This document shows, one piece after another, positions 33,977 to 37,528 of a stretch of DNA of 37,528 nucleotides (position 1 is its first letter; each line of letters begins with the position of its first letter). Made by a program: the position numbers and the translations under genes. This DNA comes from Bacteroidota bacterium (GTDB taxonomy: Bacteria; Bacteroidota; Bacteroidia; Bacteroidales; Dysgonomonadaceae), in the NCBI GenBank assembly GCA_023622765.1, contig JAMNYO010000050.1:1-37528 (forward strand). The letters run 5' to 3'. The notes below the pieces were generated by a model. The model made no database searches. It was given only the letters and a program-made list of their open reading frames with translations, and was not told the DNA's origin.

Positions 33977-34687
33977 TTATTGTATGTTATTGATCACGTG
34001 GAGGGTATGCATCGAAACGAGGGCAGCGGTTTCGCTGCGCAGTCGGGTTTCACCAATGTTCACCGGCTCAAACCCTTGCTCAACGGCTTGTTCAACCTCC
34101 TCTTCACTGAAATCGCCCTCGGGACCGATTAGGATCAGCGCGTTCTCACCTTTGCGGTAGGTCTGTACCAACTCCTCCTTGGGGAGGTCGTGGCAATGCG
34201 CGATGAACTTCCTCCCTTGAAAGGGCCGTTTGACAAACTCTTTAAATGGAACCATCGCTTCCACCTCAGGTAGATAGGCCTGTATCGATTGCTTCATGGC
34301 AGAAATCACGATCTTCCGAAGCCGCTCGACTTTAATCTCTTTTCGCTCGGAATAGCGGCAGAGTAGGGGGGTGAACCGGTCGATCCCTATCTCCGTACCC
34401 TTTTCCAGGAACCACTCGTTCCGATCCATCTGTTTGGTCGGTGCGAACGCGATCTGGAGGGAGAACGATCTGTGTGTTGCTGCTTCAGCTTGATGACGGA
34501 TGGCCACGATGCACTGCTTGGGATGCGCTTGAACAAGCTCGCAATAGTAAAATGAACCCTTTCCATCGGTGACGGTCACCATCTCCCCCTCTTGGGTTCG
34601 TAACACCTTCACGCAGTGGTACGACTCCTCTTCGGGTAGTACCGGGCTTTCAAGGATATTTGGGCAGTAGAAAAGGATTCCGTCCAT
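33977..34687 (-). CDS. rsmE: 16S rRNA (uracil-1498-N3)-methyltransferase RsmE
   Basis: SPOUT-class methyltransferase that modifies U1498 in helix 44 of 16S rRNA. The 236 residues have the N-terminal PUA-like domain with HCVKVLRTQEGEMVTVTDGKG, then the knotted SPOUT domain with LIGPEGDFSEEE (187-197) and LRSETAAL (216-223), which form the SAM pocket. Length is typical. It is followed on the same strand by the M81 gene and preceded by the bifunctional-nuclease gene. Confidence 0.96.
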   Translation of the reverse strand: MDGILFYCPNILESPVLPEEESYHCVKVLRTQEGEMVTVTDGKGSFYYCELVQAHPKQCIVAIRHQAEAATHRSFSLQIAFAPTKQMDRNEWFLEKGTEIGIDRFTPLLCRYSERKEIKVERLRKIVISAMKQSIQAYLPEVEAMVPFKEFVKRPFQGRKFIAHCHDLPKEELVQTYRKGENALILIGPEGDFSEEEVEQAVEQGFEPVNIGETRLRSETAALVSMHTLHVINNIQ

Positions 34688-34782
34688 CTGTTCTGTTTTT
34701 TTATGCTTCCGTTTTTTATTTGGAATGTCTTTTCTGGGCTTATCCGAGAGGCTTTTCCCGTTGCATGACTTTTATAAATTCA

Positions 34783-35376
34783 TCATGAACGGCTCTCCCG
34801 GCGGTTGATCTCGTCCCGTAGACGGGTTGCCAGCTCGTAATCCTCTTCGTTGACCGCGGCTTCGAGGCGATTTTTTAACGTGTCTAAACGAAGTTCAGAC
34901 AACTCTTCCTCCCCGCTCTCCTCCGAGGATAAAGATTCGCTTGACGAGGTCGTGGGGCGTTCGTCAAACACGATTGCCATATTCCGCATGATTTCCCGCG
35001 TGGTGTAAATTGGGGAACGCGTGCGGATGGCCAACGCAACGGCGTCTGACGTGCGCGAATCGATCCGGTACTCCTTCCCATTTTGTTCAAGCAACAGCTC
35101 CGAGAAGAAAGCTCCATCCTCAAACTTGTGGATGACCACCTCTATCAGTTGAATGCCTAGCTCTTTAAAGATGGAGCAGATAAGGTCGTGCGACAGAGGA
35201 CGGGGTGGCGTGATGCCCTCCATGACGATCGCGATGGATTGTGCCTCCGGTGTCCCTATCACGATGGGGAGGCGGCGGATGCCGTTCTCCTCGGCAAAGA
35301 TGAGCGCGTATGCCCCGGCTTGTACTTGGCTGAAGGATATGCCCAGTATCGATAGCTTTATTAGATTGCTCTTCAT
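34783..35376 (-). CDS. Bifunctional nuclease family protein (DUF151) with UvrB/UvrC motif
   Basis: A 197-residue cytoplasmic protein. Residues 1-125 form the BFN/DUF151 domain, with LPIVIGTPEAQSIAIVMEG, PRPLSHDLI and IDSRTSDAVALAIR, the segment that includes the conserved acidic residues. The C-terminal helix pair (about 160-195), DTLKNRLEAAVNEEDYELA, is a UVR motif, common in the Bacteroidetes version. A plant homologue has DNase and RNase activity; the bacterial role is not settled. A minus-strand promoter box TAGATTTG lies at 35420-35413. Confidence 0.9.
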   Translation of the reverse strand: MKSNLIKLSILGISFSQVQAGAYALIFAEENGIRRLPIVIGTPEAQSIAIVMEGITPPRPLSHDLICSIFKELGIQLIEVVIHKFEDGAFFSELLLEQNGKEYRIDSRTSDAVALAIRTRSPIYTTREIMRNMAIVFDERPTTSSSESLSSEESGEEELSELRLDTLKNRLEAAVNEEDYELATRLRDEINRRESRS

Positions 35377-35412
35377 TCTGCGTTAGGTTTTTTGACCCTC
35401 TTTAACGGTTTA

Positions 35413-35420
35413 CAAATCTA
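35413..35420 (-). promoter_or_regulatory. -7 promoter box for the DUF151 gene
   Basis: TAGATTTG on the minus strand matches TAnnTTTG exactly, 37 bp before the start codon at 35376. A TTG is present about 23 bp upstream. Confidence 0.55.
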
Positions 35421-35505
35421 CTAAAAAAACTCTACTTCCTTCACAAGAGAGTGGGTGAAAATCGAAAATGTGGGTCGATTTTAGTGTGATATGAAAAAAA
35501 TGTTG

Positions 35506-35513
35506 TACCTTTG
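35506..35513 (+). promoter_or_regulatory. -7 promoter box for tRNA-His
   Basis: TACCTTTG matches the Bacteroidetes -7 consensus and lies 17 bp before the mature tRNA 5' end. A TTAG -33-like element is about 21 bp upstream. Confidence 0.7.
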
Positions 35514-35530
35514 TGCTCGCAAATCGACAT

Positions 35531-35606
<76 letters not shown>

Positions 35607-35666
35607 AAGCCTCAACTTTCAACTACTGTAAATGAGGTTTTTATCTTCATAAGATTTGTTTTAGGT

Positions 35667-35698
35667 AATCACGTATTGAAAAATACGTGATTTTTTTT
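35667..35698 (+). terminator. Rho-independent terminator after tRNA-His
   Basis: AATCACGTATT (35667-35677) and AATACGTGATT form a perfect stem of 11 bp around a short A-rich loop, followed by a run of eight T. Confidence 0.92.
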
Positions 35699-35749
35699 GG
35701 TGCTGAATCGAACAGGATCCCGTATGTTTTTACTGAGTCCTTATCTATG

Positions 35750-36505
35750 TCATACCTGCTCGCGTCGAAACTCAGAGCAGATGATCGCGGCGGCAGTCGC
35801 CACATTCAGCGACTCTGAGGTGGCTCTTCCCGGTGGGAAACTGGGAATGTAGAGACGCCTGGTGACCCTCTTTTCCACCTCTCGACTAATTCCCTTCCCT
35901 TCGCTGCCCAACACGACGATTCCCGTGTCGGGAAGTACCTCCTCGTATATGTTGTGTCCGTCTAAAAAGGTCCCGTAGATGGGTAGTTGCTCCTGTTCTC
36001 GTAGGAAACGTGCCATATCCGTGTAGATCACCTTTACCCGTGCGATGGCCCCCATGGTAGCCTGTACCGTTTTGGGATTATATATATCGGCGGTATCGCT
36101 GGAACAGATGATCTGTTCAATACCGAACCAATCGGCGATACGTACGATCGTGCCCACGTTCCCCGGGTCTTGCACGCCATCAAGGGCCAAGCTAATACCA
36201 CGGTTAATGTCAAGCTGCTTGGCATCATGGTTGGGCTGATGAAAGAGGGCGATTACCGGGGGCGGGGTTTTCAAGAATGTGGCCCGCTTCAATTCAACTT
36301 CGGAAGCTATGATGATCTCGTCGGCCGATATATCCGGGTGGGTATCCAACCATTCGGGAAGGGCTGCCAGAAAGTAGCAGCGGCTGTTTTTCAGTAGTTC
36401 CGATACCAGCTTGTCCCCCTCGGCCACGAAGAGTTGGTGTTCGTCACGGAACTTCTTTCCTTTAAACGAACGGATCAATTTTATCTTGTTGCGGCTTAAC
36501 CCCAT
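35750..36505 (-). CDS. TrmH/SpoU-family RNA methyltransferase
   Basis: A 251-residue SPOUT 2'-O-methyltransferase acting on rRNA or tRNA. It has an N-terminal substrate-binding domain (KIKLIRSFKGKKFRDEHQLFVAEG) and the three SpoU motifs: DGVQDPGNVGTIVR (109-122), VVLGSEGKGIS (197-207) and SESLNVATAAAI (230-241). The usual SLNVSVA reads SLNVATA. The exact target nucleotide cannot be told from sequence; RlmB-like proteins of this length often modify 23S rRNA. Confidence 0.93.
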   Translation of the reverse strand: MGLSRNKIKLIRSFKGKKFRDEHQLFVAEGDKLVSELLKNSRCYFLAALPEWLDTHPDISADEIIIASEVELKRATFLKTPPPVIALFHQPNHDAKQLDINRGISLALDGVQDPGNVGTIVRIADWFGIEQIICSSDTADIYNPKTVQATMGAIARVKVIYTDMARFLREQEQLPIYGTFLDGHNIYEEVLPDTGIVVLGSEGKGISREVEKRVTRRLYIPSFPPGRATSESLNVATAAAIICSEFRREQV

Positions 36506-36551
36506 ATCGTATTGCTTGTTGTGAATTGTTACACCCAGGTTACTTCGCCCG

Positions 36552-36582
36552 TAAAATTACTGTTTCGGGCTGATATATCAAA
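36552..36582 (-). promoter_or_regulatory. Probable promoter of the TrmH-family gene
   Basis: On the minus strand TTTG (36582-36579), a spacer of about 19 bp and TAATTTTA (36559-36552) resemble the Bacteroidetes -33/-7 pair, with the last G replaced by A. It is 47 bp upstream of the start codon. Confidence 0.45.
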
Positions 36583-36632
36583 AAATAGGGTAAACATATC
36601 AGCCAAGAATCGGGAAAGTAGTAAAAAAATGT

Positions 36633-36640
36633 TATCTTTG
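36633..36640 (+). promoter_or_regulatory. -7 promoter box for transketolase
   Basis: TATCTTTG matches TAnnTTTG exactly, 85 bp before the transketolase ATG. The -33 region has no clear TTTG. Confidence 0.65.
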
Positions 36641-36725
36641 CAAAGCTGAAAAGAGTTCCTGATTGGAAATTCTCTCATGAGACTTTAAAAAATTTTAATA
36701 TAATAACCGTTTTATTGCAACGTAT

Positions 36726-37528
36726 ATGAACGACAACGCGTTAATGAACAAGGCGGCCGATACGATTCGAATCCTATCGGCGTCAATGGTAGAGAAAGCT
36801 AAGTCGGGTCATCCCGGTGGCGCCATGGGAGGTGCAGATTTTATCAACGTCCTTTACAGCGAGTTTTTGGAGTACGATCCGGATAACCCGACTTGGGAGT
36901 CCAGGGACCGTTTCTTCCTTGACCCGGGGCATATGTCGCCCATGTTATACTCCGTACTCTGTTTGAGTGGGAATTACACCCTAGAGGAGTTACAGAGCTT
37001 CCGTCAGTGGGGCAGTCCCACGGCGGGTCATCCCGAGATCGACCTGAAACGGGGTGTGGAGAATACTTCCGGCCCACTGGGTCAAGGCCACGCTTTCGCC
37101 GCGGGTGCAGCCATCGCCGCCAAGTTCCTCCAAGCACGCTTAGGTGATGGGATGAACCAAACAATCTATGCCTTTATATCTGACGGGGGTATTCAGGAGG
37201 AGATTTCCCAAGGAGTGGGTCGGATTGCCGGCCATTTGGGACTGGATAACCTGATTATGTTTTACGATTCAAACACGATTCAACTCTCCACTACCACTGA
37301 TGAGGTCACGAGCGAAGATGTGGCATCGAAGTACGAAGCGTGGGGGTGGTACGTGATCACGATCGACGGGAACGACGTGGACGAGATACGGGAGGCACTC
37401 ACCGAGGCGAAAGGGGTAAAGGGACAGCCTACCCTGATCATTGGTGATACGGTGATGGGGAAAGGGGCGTTGACCGCGGATAACACCTCGTTTGAAAATC
37501 AAATCTCTACTCATGGACAACCCTTGAG
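36726..37528 (+). CDS. tkt: Transketolase, N-terminal part (cut by window edge)
   Basis: Thiamine-diphosphate enzyme of the non-oxidative pentose phosphate pathway. The frame from ATG 36726 is open to the window end, about 267 residues. It has KSGHPGGAMGGAD with His29, DPGHMSPMLYS (66-76), GPLGQGHAFAAG (116-127) and the thiamine-binding ISDGGIQEE (151-159). The last differs from the classical GDG motif (SDG here), as I recall for Bacteroidales homologues. The remaining domains lie outside the window. Confidence 0.96.
   Translation, partial: MNDNALMNKAADTIRILSASMVEKAKSGHPGGAMGGADFINVLYSEFLEYDPDNPTWESRDRFFLDPGHMSPMLYSVLCLSGNYTLEELQSFRQWGSPTAGHPEIDLKRGVENTSGPLGQGHAFAAGAAIAAKFLQARLGDGMNQTIYAFISDGGIQEEISQGVGRIAGHLGLDNLIMFYDSNTIQLSTTTDEVTSEDVASKYEAWGWYVITIDGNDVDEIREALTEAKGVKGQPTLIIGDTVMGKGALTADNTSFENQISTHGQPL

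Overview
The window looks like a chromosomal segment of a Bacteroidales bacterium, plausibly of the Dysgonomonadaceae/Porphyromonadaceae type. The family-level guess is inference from gene content; no 16S rRNA gene is present. The evidence for the phylum is the following. Promoters have the Bacteroidetes form with a TAnnTTTG -7 box. Starts mostly lack Shine-Dalgarno sequences and often read AATCGTATGA. There is an Oar-like TonB-dependent receptor, a lipoprotein with BACON domains, a DUF349 protein, and a cluster of lipid-anchored glycoside hydrolases. I see no insertion sequence, phage gene or CRISPR array.

Layout. Positions 1-3120 (minus strand) hold the start of a DUF2007 protein and a BtuFCD/FecBCD-type ABC importer for cobalamin or an iron complex. 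Positions 3121-3577 are a long regulatory gap with a sigma-54-type promoter and two tandem leader elements in front of groES-groEL (3578-5597). After a terminator come an orphan Oar-like TonB receptor (5732-8998) and a BACON/OB-fold lipoprotein (9131-10639), separated by a third copy of the leader element. Positions 10930-12711 hold a CBM9-like protein and a sugar-kinase-like protein. Positions 12869-19708 are a housekeeping block: DUF177, rpmF, fabH, era, der and a DUF349 protein with a very acidic N-terminus.

Positions 19726-31585 form a plus-strand carbohydrate cluster: a Big2/phosphodiester glycosidase lipoprotein, GH43, a DUF4965-type protein, GH2, a sialidase-fold protein, a second GH43, an aldose 1-epimerase lipoprotein and a DUF4434 protein. 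There is no SusC/SusD pair and no regulator in it. The enzyme mix would suit arabinose- and galactose-containing plant side chains, but the substrate is inferred. Positions 31553-36505 are mainly minus strand: nth, an M81/MlrC-type lipoprotein, rsmE, a bifunctional-nuclease-family protein, tRNA-His (plus strand) and a TrmH-family methyltransferase. A transketolase gene runs off the right edge.

The most unusual signal is a repeated 5'-leader element. It has four copies in 37.5 kb, before groES (two in tandem), before the BACON/OB lipoprotein and, degenerate, before the M81 lipoprotein. A typical copy has a decoy start GTATGAAAC opening a tiny ORF, a small hairpin, and a conserved TTCCATACAC block 25-28 nt before the next start codon. 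TTCCATAC is nearly complementary both to the decoy start and to the downstream start, so the two could compete for it. Two copies differ by a compensatory base-pair change in the hairpin, and both keep the mini-ORF MKRA-stop while swapping TGA for TAA.
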